22,864 nt of DNA from an uncultured Megasphaera sp. (GCA_900540735.1 UQHB01000041.1:1-22864); one strand, 5' to 3'; positions 6,457 through 14,098 are shown, counted from the stretch's first letter. Numbers and translations: made by a program. The notes: generated by a model not told the origin, from the sequence alone.

Positions 6457-9332
6457 TAGTACGCACCTCCATGATTTACTTCTGCCTGTTGTATAAGGCG
6501 CATGATGGTATAGGCAATCCGGTCAATGTCCACGTCTTCCCGGACCGTAAAGGTATTTCCTGTAAACGTGATTTGCGGCGGTACCGTATTGCGAGTGCTA
6601 GAAAATTGCTTTTGCAGCATGTTGACCGTCGTCGCGTACGGATAAATCCGGCTTCCCGACGGCAAGTCGATGATTTCGCCGCCTCGTTCGTTGATTTCTG
6701 TCCAGCCGCCGCCAAAGCTCATTGCACCAGTAGCATGACCTGTCAGCGAGGAAATACTAAAGTCAAAAGACGGCAGGGAAATACTCGCAGCCTTAGCTTT
6801 GATAGGCCCCCAGACATTTTCGTCAAACCACCCAGAGAGGCCGCTCCACGCACCTTTAGCAACTTCTGCCGCCGTATCGAAAGCACTGCCAATAGTACTC
6901 GAAAGAGACGACGCGCCAGAAGAGATACTATCCCACACGCTTTGTGCCCATTGACCGAGGTCATCGAGGGACTGGCCAGCCATGTTTTTTGCACTTTCAA
7001 AGTCTGCGGACCACTGCTGATTCTTTTCGGCAATCATCTGCGTCATCGTATCCCAGCAACCAGCGGCAAAGGATTGCACACCCGTAAGAGCACCGTCTGC
7101 GGTCGAGGTAAAACTATCCCACGTCGCTTGCGCGCTTTGGCCAAAGCCGGCAAAGGTCTGTTTCCATTCTTCATTCTTGGCTGCAAAATTAGCAGAAATC
7201 TTGTCAAAGGACTCGCTGGCGTATTGGACTTCATTGTCCCAGTCCAGGCCGCCAATAGCCTGCCCGGCACTACCGCCAAGCATAGCACCAGCTACGCCGC
7301 CGACCACGCCACCAACAGCAGTACCTGCAGCGGTACCAATACCCGGTACAATAGAACCGATTGCGGCCCCTGCCATGGCTCCGCCTTTAGCCCCTACGAG
7401 CCCACCCGCGGTACTGCCAATGGCACCACCTATAGCCGTCTCCCGTTGGTCTTCTGGCGCATAGGCCACATCAAGAAGTCCGCTGGCCAGCGTCAGCGGC
7501 AAGCCCAGTCGACCGAGCCAACGGCCTAATCGACCAAGCCTGGACGTTGCTGGAGTCCCCGGTTTATTGGGGCCGCTCGGCGGTAAGCCCGGCCCTGACG
7601 GAGTGCTTGGTGCATTACCATTGACGATGACGGTCTTCGCATTGACGACCATATCACCAATGCCTTTGCCACCAAGGCCGCCATCCGTACTCGGCCCTTT
7701 ACCGCCTGGTATCGGCATAGACGTAATCTTCTTCAGCCAATCAGCGGCTTTCATAGAGAGGCTAATGATTTTACCAAGGCCTAAGACTAAGGCACCGCCA
7801 GCAAGGACGGAACCAACACCATCAGCGGCAAAAGCCTTGTCTTTGAGGTCGACGAATCCTTTGCCAATAGTTTTTAAGAGGTCTGATACTTGGAAACCAT
7901 CTTGTAAGAGGTCATTAAAACCACGCGTAAGAGATGTCAATTCCTTGACAAAATCGCGTAGTCCCTCACCGGGGCCTTTATCCAGCAAGAGAATACCCAT
8001 ATTTTCCCATGCGCTCGATAGTTCATCTAAAGAACCTTTGAGGTTGTTCAGCTTCTCGATGGCGGTTTGTTTTGCCGTGACTTGGCTCATAGCGTCTGCC
8101 ATATCTTTGACGCCTTTAGCACCTTCACGGAGTAAAATCATACCGCCACGAATAGCGTCAGAGCCAAACATATCGTACAACGTACTCAACTTTTCTTCGT
8201 CCGTCATGCCCTTCATCCGGTCTTGCAACAACGCTGCAATATCGGCTAAAGATTTCATTTTGCCGGACGCATCAAAGAATTTAGAGCCCCCGTCTTCTGT
8301 CAACAGATTCAATTTTTCAAAGGTCGTAATAGCCGTTTTACCTTTAGGGACTAGATTCGACAACATCGTTTTTAAAGATGTACCGGCATCAGAGGCTTTC
8401 AGACCATTTTGCGCAAATACAGCAAGGGCCGTGTTTGTATCGTCAAAGCTCATACCTGCGCCAGCCGCAACCGCTGAGCAAGCGGCTAGGGAATAGCGCA
8501 ATTCTTCAACGCTTGTCGCACTGGCATTGGCCGCACCGGCTAAAATATCAGCGGCATGCGTTGGATCATCCATGTGAAAGGCGTTCATCGCCGTGCTCAT
8601 GATTTCTGCTGCTTCTGGCAATGCTAGTCCTCCGGCGGCGGCCAAATCCAAAGCCGCTTCAGACGCATCCCCTAACACATCGCTGACGCTAATGCCGGCT
8701 TTGAGCAGTTCTGTCATACCTTGCGCCGCTTCTGTGGTGCTGTACGATGTAGCATCGCCTAATTCCATGGCTTTGAGCTTAACTTTTTCCATCGAATCAG
8801 CATCTAAATCTGTCAATGCTTTGATTTCCGAGAGCTGCGCTGTAAAATCGGTATAATTCTTCACGGCATCATATACGCCAAAACCAATGCCAGCGGCACC
8901 AGCCATCTGCATGGACGTACCCATAAGCATACCGCTTGCCATATCAGACATTTTGCCCTTGATGCCATTGCCAAATCCACCACCAGCCATATTTTGCTTG
9001 ACATTTAAGGCTACAGTATAGGTCTTTCCGGTAAGGCCGGAAAGCTCTGTTTTCGCCTTACGTACTGTAGTAGTAATATTGTCTTTCGCCCGGATAGTTG
9101 CTTCGTAGACACCGCGAATACCAGAAAGCCCGGCTTTTGCCTTCGTTGCTTTTTGCCCTAACTGTTCTGCCGCTGTACCGGCTTTCGCCATCTGCGTGGC
9201 CGCGCCATCGACAGCAGGGCCAAGTCCTTTGAGAGAGGTTGAAAAGTCTTTGAACCCGCTTTGCGCTTTTTTGACTTTCGCTGTGAAATTGTCTTTTAAT
9301 TCCAATGTTGCGCTTAATACAAAATTGCTCAC
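6456..9332 (-). CDS. Tail tape measure protein (TP901 family), 958 aa
   Basis: Starts with GTG at 9332, preceded by GGAGGGAGG, and the GTG overlaps the stop of the frameshifted chaperone ORF (GTGA). Residues 1-110 include two related units (LELKDNFTAKVKKAQSGF and TIRAKDNITTTVRKAKTEL). Residues ~150-450 are the TP901 core (KAMELGDATSYSTTEAAQGM; LAAAGGLALPEAAEIMSTAM; FAQNGLKASDAGTSLKTML). A Pro/Gly linker spans ~540-597, and residues ~633-695 form a glycine-zipper stretch likely to insert in a membrane. The C-terminus has WTEINERGGEIIDLPSGS, common in this family. It sets tail length: at the usual ~0.15 nm per residue, roughly 140 nm. Confidence 0.95.
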   Translation of the reverse strand: MSNFVLSATLELKDNFTAKVKKAQSGFKDFSTSLKGLGPAVDGAATQMAKAGTAAEQLGQKATKAKAGLSGIRGVYEATIRAKDNITTTVRKAKTELSGLTGKTYTVALNVKQNMAGGGFGNGIKGKMSDMASGMLMGTSMQMAGAAGIGFGVYDAVKNYTDFTAQLSEIKALTDLDADSMEKVKLKAMELGDATSYSTTEAAQGMTELLKAGISVSDVLGDASEAALDLAAAGGLALPEAAEIMSTAMNAFHMDDPTHAADILAGAANASATSVEELRYSLAACSAVAAGAGMSFDDTNTALAVFAQNGLKASDAGTSLKTMLSNLVPKGKTAITTFEKLNLLTEDGGSKFFDASGKMKSLADIAALLQDRMKGMTDEEKLSTLYDMFGSDAIRGGMILLREGAKGVKDMADAMSQVTAKQTAIEKLNNLKGSLDELSSAWENMGILLLDKGPGEGLRDFVKELTSLTRGFNDLLQDGFQVSDLLKTIGKGFVDLKDKAFAADGVGSVLAGGALVLGLGKIISLSMKAADWLKKITSMPIPGGKGPSTDGGLGGKGIGDMVVNAKTVIVNGNAPSTPSGPGLPPSGPNKPGTPATSRLGRLGRWLGRLGLPLTLASGLLDVAYAPEDQRETAIGGAIGSTAGGLVGAKGGAMAGAAIGSIVPGIGTAAGTAVGGVVGGVAGAMLGGSAGQAIGGLDWDNEVQYASESFDKISANFAAKNEEWKQTFAGFGQSAQATWDSFTSTADGALTGVQSFAAGCWDTMTQMIAEKNQQWSADFESAKNMAGQSLDDLGQWAQSVWDSISSGASSLSSTIGSAFDTAAEVAKGAWSGLSGWFDENVWGPIKAKAASISLPSFDFSISSLTGHATGAMSFGGGWTEINERGGEIIDLPSGSRIYPYATTVNMLQKQFSSTRNTVPPQITFTGNTFTVREDVDIDRIAYTIMRLIQQAEVNHGGAY

Positions 9333-9867
9333 GGCTTCAACCTCCCTCCGCCGCTAATAACCGCTAAATCCAATTCTCGTTTATTTGCCAGCTCCATAGC
9401 TGCATGACAAAAGAGTTTCTCTGTCTTCGACAAGGAAAAGAAATAGTCTAGTGTATGCCCTTTGAGGAGCAAGAAGGCCGCTGTCTGCGCCTCCCAGTCC
9501 TCTTCAATTAGTTTTTTACGTCTTTATGTACCTTCGTTTCAATATCCTTACCGTAGCCAGCATTTGCTAAGATTTGGTCAGCAATGGCTTTGATTTCACC
9601 AGCATCGAATAATTTCAGGACAATGTCCGTCGGTTCCTGGCATCCGTATGCTTCTTGCAATTTCGCATCCTTTAAATTCGGTGCGACTGTCAGCTCGTAA
9701 ATCGTATAGAGCTGGCCGTCTGTCAGGTCAATCGCATCGGCTACGAAATCACGCGTCGGCTTCTGTACGGTAATCACGCCGATACTCGTCGTAAGGTCAA
9801 ACAATTCTTTCTTTTTCGCTAAAATCTGCTCTTTCTGCTTAATTAATTCTTGTACACTAACAGCCAT
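9329..9867 (-). CDS. Tail assembly chaperone, -1 frameshift product (XkdN plus extension), 179 aa
   Basis: Ribosomes reading the chaperone gene 9508-9867 meet A AAA AAC at 9517-9511, three codons from its end. A -1 shift gives 119 residues plus a 60-residue extension beginning LIEEDWEAQTAAFLLLKGHT and continuing through DYFFSLSKTEKLF and AMELANKREL to a TGA at 9331-9329. The extension has no good start codon of its own at its 5' end and is coding-like, filling the whole gap to the tape measure GTG. The G/GT-type frameshift is conserved in long-tailed phages: the long form binds the tape measure protein, and the short form polymerises around it during assembly. Coordinates cover both frames; the shift is at 9511-9517. 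Confidence 0.87.
9508..9867 (-). CDS. xkdN: Tail assembly chaperone, unshifted form (XkdN-like), 119 aa
   Basis: ATG 9867 with GGAGG and a 7-nt spacer. The protein matches the XkdN family: an N-terminal charged helix (VQELIKQKEQILAKKKELFD), then LTDGQLYTIYELTVAPNLKD and ELQEAYGC-type segments (KLQEAYGCQEPTDIVLKLF). It lies between the tube and tape measure genes, the fixed place of tail assembly chaperones. It is not expected in the mature virion. It ends in the slippery sequence that produces the longer 179-aa form. Confidence 0.92.
   Translation of the reverse strand: MAVSVQELIKQKEQILAKKKELFDLTTSIGVITVQKPTRDFVADAIDLTDGQLYTIYELTVAPNLKDAKLQEAYGCQEPTDIVLKLFDAGEIKAIADQILANAGYGKDIETKVHKDVKN
9511..9517 (-). 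promoter_or_regulatory. Programmed -1 ribosomal frameshift slippery heptamer (A AAA AAC)
   Basis: On the minus strand the codons read GTA AAA AAC TAA, so the heptamer A AAA AAC is in the exact X XXY YYZ register for tandem -1 slippage, one codon before the zero-frame stop. A purine-rich AAGG lies about 13 nt upstream and could act as a weak internal Shine-Dalgarno stimulator. I could not establish a convincing downstream stem or pseudoknot by eye. The -1 frame stays open for 60 codons afterwards. Confidence 0.87.
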
Positions 9868-9878
9868 GTAAAAGCCTC

Positions 9879-10331
9879 CTATTCTACTGTTTCCATAAAG
9901 CCCGAATCGCTCGGCGTAAAGCCGAAGGGAAATTCTTTTTCAACGACCTTGCCCTTTTCAAAGGTCATAAGTGTCAACTCATTAAACCAAACATTGTCGA
10001 AAGTGACGCGTTCTTTCTGCCCATCTACGGCATCCGGATCATCCATGAGCCCTACCAGTGTAGCCCGTGGGTCACGGCCATTTTTCCATTCTTCTAAATA
10101 CTTATTAATATTCCGATTAATGACCGATTTGATGGTAAATGTGCCGGAACCAGTGAGTGAAACCTGTTTCGAGTCCTTATCAATGCCAATGAGGACATCT
10201 TCCCGGTCAGCCGTGACTTTGGCTTCAAACTTTTCAATTTCAAAAAGGAGCTCGTTATCCCACCAAAGTTTCCCCCACGAGCCATTCCACCGTCTCCGGC
10301 CTCTGTATTTCGTTGCTTCTGCATCTCTCAT
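9879..10331 (-). CDS. xkdM: Tail tube protein (XkdM-like), 150 aa
   Basis: ATG 10331 with GGAGG and an 9-nt spacer, 13 nt after the sheath stop. Family features: the N-terminal GSWGKLWWDNELLFEIEKFE, the central VSLTGSGTFTIKSVINRN and the C-terminal VVEKEFPFGFTPSDSGFM, all characteristic of XkdM/phage tube proteins of PBSX-like contractile tails. It forms the inner tube through which DNA passes. Length is normal, and sheath-then-tube order is conserved. Confidence 0.93.
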   Translation of the reverse strand: MRDAEATKYRGRRRWNGSWGKLWWDNELLFEIEKFEAKVTADREDVLIGIDKDSKQVSLTGSGTFTIKSVINRNINKYLEEWKNGRDPRATLVGLMDDPDAVDGQKERVTFDNVWFNELTLMTFEKGKVVEKEFPFGFTPSDSGFMETVE

Positions 10332-10344
10332 TACGTATTACCTC

Positions 10345-11523
10345 CTACATCGTAAAGTTAATCGTCAAGTTTTCCATGGCGTCGACGAATTTCACACTGC
10401 CAGCGAGCATGACCTTATCACCTGTGTTATATTGGCGAATCTGCATAGCCGTCATGTTTTCTGTATCCGCGCCTTTGAGTTTGGCATAATTGAGCTGTGC
10501 TTCTTCATCAATGTCGACCGTATTATCAGCGTCAGCATCGAGAACATTGCCTGCAATTTCACTAAAATAAACGAGGATAGCCGAAACAAAGAGCATCTTA
10601 TGGTTGTAATCATTGATGACTTTGCCAGCGTAATATTTCTTGAACGTATCACGTACATCATCAGTGACCATGTCAATACCTTCGATAATCTTGATTTTAC
10701 GGAACTCTTCGCCTTTATCCGTCGTGAAGGTTACAAGCGAATTGCACGCTCTGGCAATCTTTACGCCGTCGCCATCTTGTTCGTCAAAGAGTAATAACTG
10801 GCCTTTATCGATAAGAGAATCAATGTCTTCATAGATTTCGACGGATACGACTTCAGGCAACGTAAAATACGTAGCCGACCGGTCCAGCGCAAGTCCTGCC
10901 AGAATCCCGGCAATACGCGCCGTATACTGCGTGGCTGTATAGGTAATAAATTCTTGATTATCCTCAGTAACAGCTTCGCCAACAGCAGCCTTCCCCGCAA
11001 TGGCAGCGCTAGCGTTATAATTCGGGTTTTCGACCTGAATGTTATTGGTGCAAAAATTGACAACCCCCTCATGGTCGGCCGCCTGGTTTGCCAGGACTGC
11101 CTTGTACGTCTTGCGTTTGTTGTTGCGCATGGTCTTAATCCAGCTCGCCAGGTCTTTCTGTTCCTGGTCAGTTGCTGTAGGGGCACAAATCCAGTTCCAT
11201 TTGATGCCGCCCAATACCTTCAAGGCACTCGCCTGCGTCACTGTAGTGTCGGCTACGCCACTATTAGGGATGGTATATACCAAGACCCGTAACGGCGTCC
11301 CTAAGAGGCATTTCTTGATTAAATCGACGTTTTCGTTAGTCAGGCCTGTAGCCGGAATATCTGTAATATCCGTCACCTTGTAGGTCTTCATGACGTCTGT
11401 CGTCTCGTTGTGCAAAATCATAGCCACAATGCCACGCGCCGACCGTTTAATCGCTGTCGTCCCTAAAGTACGGAAATTAATCAGTACTTGGGGCAATCCA
11501 AATACTTCTGCTTCGTTTGGCAT
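10345..11523 (-). CDS. xkdK: Contractile tail sheath protein (XkdK-like), 392 aa
   Basis: ATG 11523 with GAGGAGG upstream; the upstream tail terminator gene ends 3 nt before. The N-terminus (LPQVLINFRTLGTTAIKRSA; GIVAMILHN) and the C-terminal domain (ADNTVDIDEEAQLNYAKLKG; VMLAGSVKFVDAMENLTINF) match the XkdK/FI-like sheath family. Presence of this gene shows a contractile (myovirus-type) tail. Length is slightly below that of XkdK but within the family range. Confidence 0.93.
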   Translation of the reverse strand: MPNEAEVFGLPQVLINFRTLGTTAIKRSARGIVAMILHNETTDVMKTYKVTDITDIPATGLTNENVDLIKKCLLGTPLRVLVYTIPNSGVADTTVTQASALKVLGGIKWNWICAPTATDQEQKDLASWIKTMRNNKRKTYKAVLANQAADHEGVVNFCTNNIQVENPNYNASAAIAGKAAVGEAVTEDNQEFITYTATQYTARIAGILAGLALDRSATYFTLPEVVSVEIYEDIDSLIDKGQLLLFDEQDGDGVKIARACNSLVTFTTDKGEEFRKIKIIEGIDMVTDDVRDTFKKYYAGKVINDYNHKMLFVSAILVYFSEIAGNVLDADADNTVDIDEEAQLNYAKLKGADTENMTAMQIRQYNTGDKVMLAGSVKFVDAMENLTINFTM

Positions 11524-11526
11524 GTA

Positions 11527-11997
11527 TTATTCCTCCTCTGTTTTGTCTTCATCATTTAGTCGCAACTGTAATTGTTGCATCAATTCATACTGCATACGCC
11601 CTGCTTCTTCGTCCGTCACAGCATCCCTAAAGTCGAGGGTAAAGATGTAATGCAGTATATCGTCAATCGTCGTAGTCTCTGCCGATAAAATCGTAATCGC
11701 CCTGTCCTCGACCCGAAATACAGGCCGTATCAAGAGGTCCAAGCCATCAGCGACATCATACAAACGCATGCGCTCCACCCGCCCGAATGCGTCATAAGGT
11801 ACGAAAAAGGTAATATCGACCTGTATGAACCTGTCGCTGTACACGTCATCGACGGTCGTTACGGTTGGCATAAGTTCGACATAAAAATAAGGCTCTTTCG
11901 ACTGTTTTTCTACATTGTCGAAATGAACCTTATAGTCTGTATATTTGCTCTTTAGGCGCGCCGTCAAGGCCGCTTTGATACTACGCAGGGTTATCAC
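11527..11997 (-). CDS. Tail terminator-like protein (DUF6838 / XkdJ-like), 156 aa
   Basis: Starts with GTG at 11997, forming a GTGA overlap with the stop of the gp10-like gene; AAAGGG lies further upstream, so translation is probably coupled. The sequence (KEPYFYVELMPTVTTVDDVY; RFIQVDITFFVPYDAFGR; ILHYIFTLDFRDAV) fits the phage tail terminator family DUF6838 found just before the sheath gene in PBSX-like phages. It is expected to cap the growing tail tube and sheath and join them to the head. The C-terminus is acidic (NDEDKTEEE). Confidence 0.82.
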   Translation of the reverse strand: MITLRSIKAALTARLKSKYTDYKVHFDNVEKQSKEPYFYVELMPTVTTVDDVYSDRFIQVDITFFVPYDAFGRVERMRLYDVADGLDLLIRPVFRVEDRAITILSAETTTIDDILHYIFTLDFRDAVTDEEAGRMQYELMQQLQLRLNDEDKTEEE

Positions 11998-12395
11998 TCA
12001 TCAATCAGCCCTTTCATGATGTCCGCCGCATCCTCTTTGAAGGTCTTACTCGTCTGGAGCATTGCGCGGTGAAGCATCTTTTGGCCTGGTACGAAATCTT
12101 TTTTCAGCCGCTTGCCAATAGCTGGCACGTACCGCCCTGGCTGTTGCCGATGTCCGTACTCTACGTGGCTCGCATATTCTGTGTTGTTGTAGACCGTGAC
12201 CTTGCCTTGTACGGCGCGGGTACGTTTCCAGCCTTCCCGTAAATGGCCCGATTTGACTGGCGTATTGTCTTTGACGTTACCGATGAGGATTTCCGCTTCT
12301 TGCGCGACGAATTGGTTCCGCTTGTGCGCCCCTTCTTTGGCCATGCGTTCCAGTTTTTCATTCAGCTCATCAAAGCCACCAAAAGAGATGCCCAT
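11994..12395 (-). CDS. HK97 gp10-like head-tail/tail completion protein (XkdI-like), 133 aa
   Basis: ATG 12395 shares one base with the upstream stop (TAATG). The pattern of the HK97 gp10 family is clear: an N-terminal helix (FDELNEKLERMAKEG), then DNTPVKSGHLREGWKRT, followed by YNNTEYASHVEYGHRQQPGR, and a C-terminal helix. Family members act at the neck or in tail completion. Length and place, between the stopper and the terminator gene, are normal. Confidence 0.88.
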   Translation of the reverse strand: MGISFGGFDELNEKLERMAKEGAHKRNQFVAQEAEILIGNVKDNTPVKSGHLREGWKRTRAVQGKVTVYNNTEYASHVEYGHRQQPGRYVPAIGKRLKKDFVPGQKMLHRAMLQTSKTFKEDAADIMKGLIDE

Positions 12396-12763
12396 TAGGC
12401 CTCATCCTCCCGTCGTACGCTAATCTCTTGATGCGTCGGATATAAAAAAGACCGTGCCGCGTTTAATACAAACGTGGTTCGGTCGTGGGTAATCGTCAAT
12501 ATATCGTTCGGTAAAATCTCGTATTCCGGCGAAAGGCAAATGCGTAAGTCTGTACGCATCCAGAATTCGCGGGGCCGTTTCTCGCTTTGCAGCTCTTTGT
12601 CGTATTGGCTGAGCTTGCACGGCACGTCCGTGTAAATCGTCTCTACTTCGTAGTCGTCAGCCCCTTCATCGTCAAGAATCGGCACTTGACGGGAAACGGT
12701 TACAGTGTCGTTGTACATGTATTGCCGCAAGGCGGCCCGGCACCGAGCGTATGGCATTTGCAT
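12395..12763 (-). CDS. Head-tail connector / stopper (XkdH-like), 122 aa
   Basis: ATG 12763 with GGTGAG 7 nt upstream; a second ATG two codons on is possible. The short beta-rich protein with NDTVTVSRQVPILDDEGADD, PCKLSQYDKEL and EILPNDILTITHDRTTFVL fits the head closure (stopper) group represented by XkdH/DUF3599, which seals the portal after packaging and contacts the tail. The first ~64 nt overlap the end of the upstream connector gene in a different frame. Assignment rests on gene order and overall pattern more than on a unique motif. Confidence 0.75.
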   Translation of the reverse strand: MQMPYARCRAALRQYMYNDTVTVSRQVPILDDEGADDYEVETIYTDVPCKLSQYDKELQSEKRPREFWMRTDLRICLSPEYEILPNDILTITHDRTTFVLNAARSFLYPTHQEISVRREDEA

Positions 12764-13146
12764 GAGGGTCTCACCAGCTTTCTGTATAGGTGTAGGCGCG
12801 GCTTGATGCTGTCAAAATCTGCCTCTATGGTGCTACCCGTAGCAGATACGCTATTAATAGCAAAAACAAACTCTGTATCGTCCTGCTTGATACTCTTTAG
12901 TGGAGCATTGCCAACGCTCTGCCCTTCTGTATCAGCCTTAGCCAGTGCCCACTTAACGACGAATTCCGCCGCCGTTAGTGTCAGTGCCGCCGGAAAATCG
13001 TCACGGTGGCAATAGTCCAGCACGTCATCTATGAATTTTTCTGCGTAGAGCCGCGTCAGGCTTTCGTATTGCACAATTTGACAGTTCAGTACCATCGCCT
13101 TATCTATAATGTCTTGTACCGCCTCACAGCGGCAAATGTATCGCAT
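12700..13146 (-). CDS. Head-tail connector protein (gp6/DUF3199-like), 148 aa
   Basis: ATG 13146 with AAGGAG and an 8-nt spacer. Mostly helical, with ESLTRLYAEKFIDDVLDYCH and FPAALTLTAAEFVVKWALAK, the pattern of gp6-like connectors that bind the portal ring. The last ~21 residues (Cys/Thr-rich, CKCHTLGAGPPCGNTCTTTL) overlap the next gene out of frame and look unlike the rest; family members normally end before this. It is the first gene of the connector/tail block downstream of the AT-rich cassette. Confidence 0.8.
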   Translation of the reverse strand: MRYICRCEAVQDIIDKAMVLNCQIVQYESLTRLYAEKFIDDVLDYCHRDDFPAALTLTAAEFVVKWALAKADTEGQSVGNAPLKSIKQDDTEFVFAINSVSATGSTIEADFDSIKPRLHLYRKLVRPSCKCHTLGAGPPCGNTCTTTL

Positions 13147-13194
13147 TGCATCATCTCCTTATGGTAAGATACAAAGTGAAAGGAGGTGTTCATC

Positions 13195-13404
13195 ATGGAT
13201 ATAACAATAGCATACAGTGGATACTGCCCACAAAATCAAGAACGTCGACGCATCTATATTGACTTAGCAGAAGTATCTTTCATTGGGGCATTAACACCAG
13301 AATACAAGAAAATGAGCTTTCAGTGCCCCGATGGTGAATACTGCCAGCACTTAGATAGCTATGGCCGATGTCCTTTGTTTGTAGAATCCCCTGACCATCC
13401 ATAA
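13195..13404 (+). CDS. Small four-cysteine protein, 69 aa, plus strand
   Basis: The only convincing plus-strand gene. ATG 13195 has AAAGGAGGTG with an 8-nt spacer, an excellent ribosome binding site, so this start is preferred to the upstream in-frame GTG inside that site. Cysteines at 11, 44, 50 and 59 (YCP, QCPDGEYC, RCP) suggest a small metal-binding or disulphide-stabilised fold. It ends 2 nt from the convergent stop of the neighbouring gene, and a strong T-tailed hairpin for the plus strand follows. No named family is recognised. Its opposite orientation within a late operon suggests a moron expressed separately, perhaps in the lysogen. No convincing -10/-35 was found. Confidence 0.72.
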   Translation: MDITIAYSGYCPQNQERRRIYIDLAEVSFIGALTPEYKKMSFQCPDGEYCQHLDSYGRCPLFVESPDHP

Positions 13405-13406
13405 TA

Positions 13407-13706
13407 TTACACATCTTTGAAGAAATTCCTGAAAAACGTGGCGGCTTGTTCGTTAGCGTTTTTCAGGAATTTTTTATATGGAAATCCATCATGCTGTAAG
13501 TTGCCATATACACAAGGCTTTAAATCTACGCCGGACTCTTCTTCTAATTTATGAAGGATAACAGTAAATCTATTTACAGGGTCTACTGCATTCCGGCATG
13601 GATACTTACAAAATGTACATCCTTCAAAGAACTTTTTATGACCACCATAAAGAAGACTTTGAAAGACTCTTGCCAGACAATGCGCTTCCTCTTTGGATAA
13701 TTCCAT
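13407..13706 (-). CDS. Hypothetical cysteine-rich protein, 99 aa
   Basis: The frame is open upstream to 13757, but ATG 13706 (MELSKEEAHC) has AAAGGTGGTGA upstream and lies after the terminator at 13730-13762, so it is the likely start. Cysteines at 10, 30, 33, 37 and 65 (CTFCKYPC) suggest a metal site. The C-terminal ~20 residues are encoded by a perfect 16-bp inverted repeat region. No family recognised. It lies in the AT-rich cassette between the MuF gene and the connector genes; expression from upstream would need read-through of the terminator in front of it. Confidence 0.65.
   Translation of the reverse strand: MELSKEEAHCLARVFQSLLYGGHKKFFEGCTFCKYPCRNAVDPVNRFTVILHKLEEESGVDLKPCVYGNLQHDGFPYKKFLKNANEQAATFFRNFFKDV
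13423..13477 (+). terminator. Rho-independent terminator for the plus-strand gene, inside the convergent gene
   Basis: Arms AAATTCCTGAAAAACG (13423-13438) and its exact complement (13457-13472), a perfect 16-bp stem with an 18-nt loop, followed by a T-run to 13475. It begins 18 nt after the stop of the plus-strand 69-aa gene. On the minus strand the stem is followed by TCTTC rather than a long T-run, so plus-strand termination is favoured. It lies entirely within the coding sequence of the minus-strand gene at 13407-13706. Confidence 0.8.
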
Positions 13707-13728
13707 ACATTCACCACCTTTCAGGCAT

Positions 13729-13762
13729 GAAAAAAGCAATGTGCATAATGTACACATTGCTT
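13729..13762 (-). terminator. Rho-independent terminator after the YjcQ-like gene
   Basis: Minus-strand hairpin: arms AAGCAATGTG (13762-13753) and CACATTGCTT (13743-13734), 10 bp perfect, 9-nt loop, followed by TTTT. The left arm includes bases of the stop codon at 13761-13763. It would end transcription coming from the head genes and the two small genes upstream, ahead of the 99-aa gene and the connector/tail genes. Confidence 0.82.
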
Positions 13763-14081
13763 ATATTCCCGGCGTAACATCTTTAATGCCTTTCAGCAAC
13801 CGGTATGCTTTTTGCATAGTTGTATTATTTTCCAAGAATTCCAAGCCTTCCAGCGTAATCATAGGCTGTAAATACTTCAAATCAAAGTCCCCACCAAAAA
13901 GCAACTCTATTTCTACACCTTTGATATATCTTGCTTCGACAAGCATACGCATAACCTTAAGAAAGCGCGGCTCTGAAACCTTGAATCGTTCTGCCGATAG
14001 CTCTGAATAGTCTGGACATTCGCAGTCCATAGATTGCTCCAGCCATCGCAGTATTTTATAAATCAATGTGAAGTTATCCAT
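13761..14081 (-). CDS. YjcQ-family winged-helix-like protein, 106 aa
   Basis: ATG 14081 with TAGGAG upstream (about 12-nt spacer, a little long). The sequence NFTLIYKILRWLEQSMD, SEPRFLKVMRMLVEARYIKG, PMITLEGLEFLENNTTMQK and ending LLKGIKDVTPGI matches the YjcQ family, small proteins with a winged-helix fold frequent in Bacillota prophages. The exact role is unknown; DNA or protein binding is inferred from the fold. It is two genes downstream of the MuF-zincin gene, where immunity or regulatory genes may sit, and is followed directly by a terminator. Confidence 0.82.
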   Translation of the reverse strand: MDNFTLIYKILRWLEQSMDCECPDYSELSAERFKVSEPRFLKVMRMLVEARYIKGVEIELLFGGDFDLKYLQPMITLEGLEFLENNTTMQKAYRLLKGIKDVTPGI

Positions 14082-14098
14082 GCGTTATTTTTCTACTC

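Noticed and set aside
9440..9510. Pseudoknot or stem downstream of the frameshift site
   Set aside because: Several short complementary pieces exist, but none gave a stem convincing by eye; folding software would be needed.
13147..13190. Promoter for the plus-strand 69-aa gene
   Set aside because: TTGCAT and TAAGAT are present but only 13 nt apart; no acceptable -35/-10 pair.
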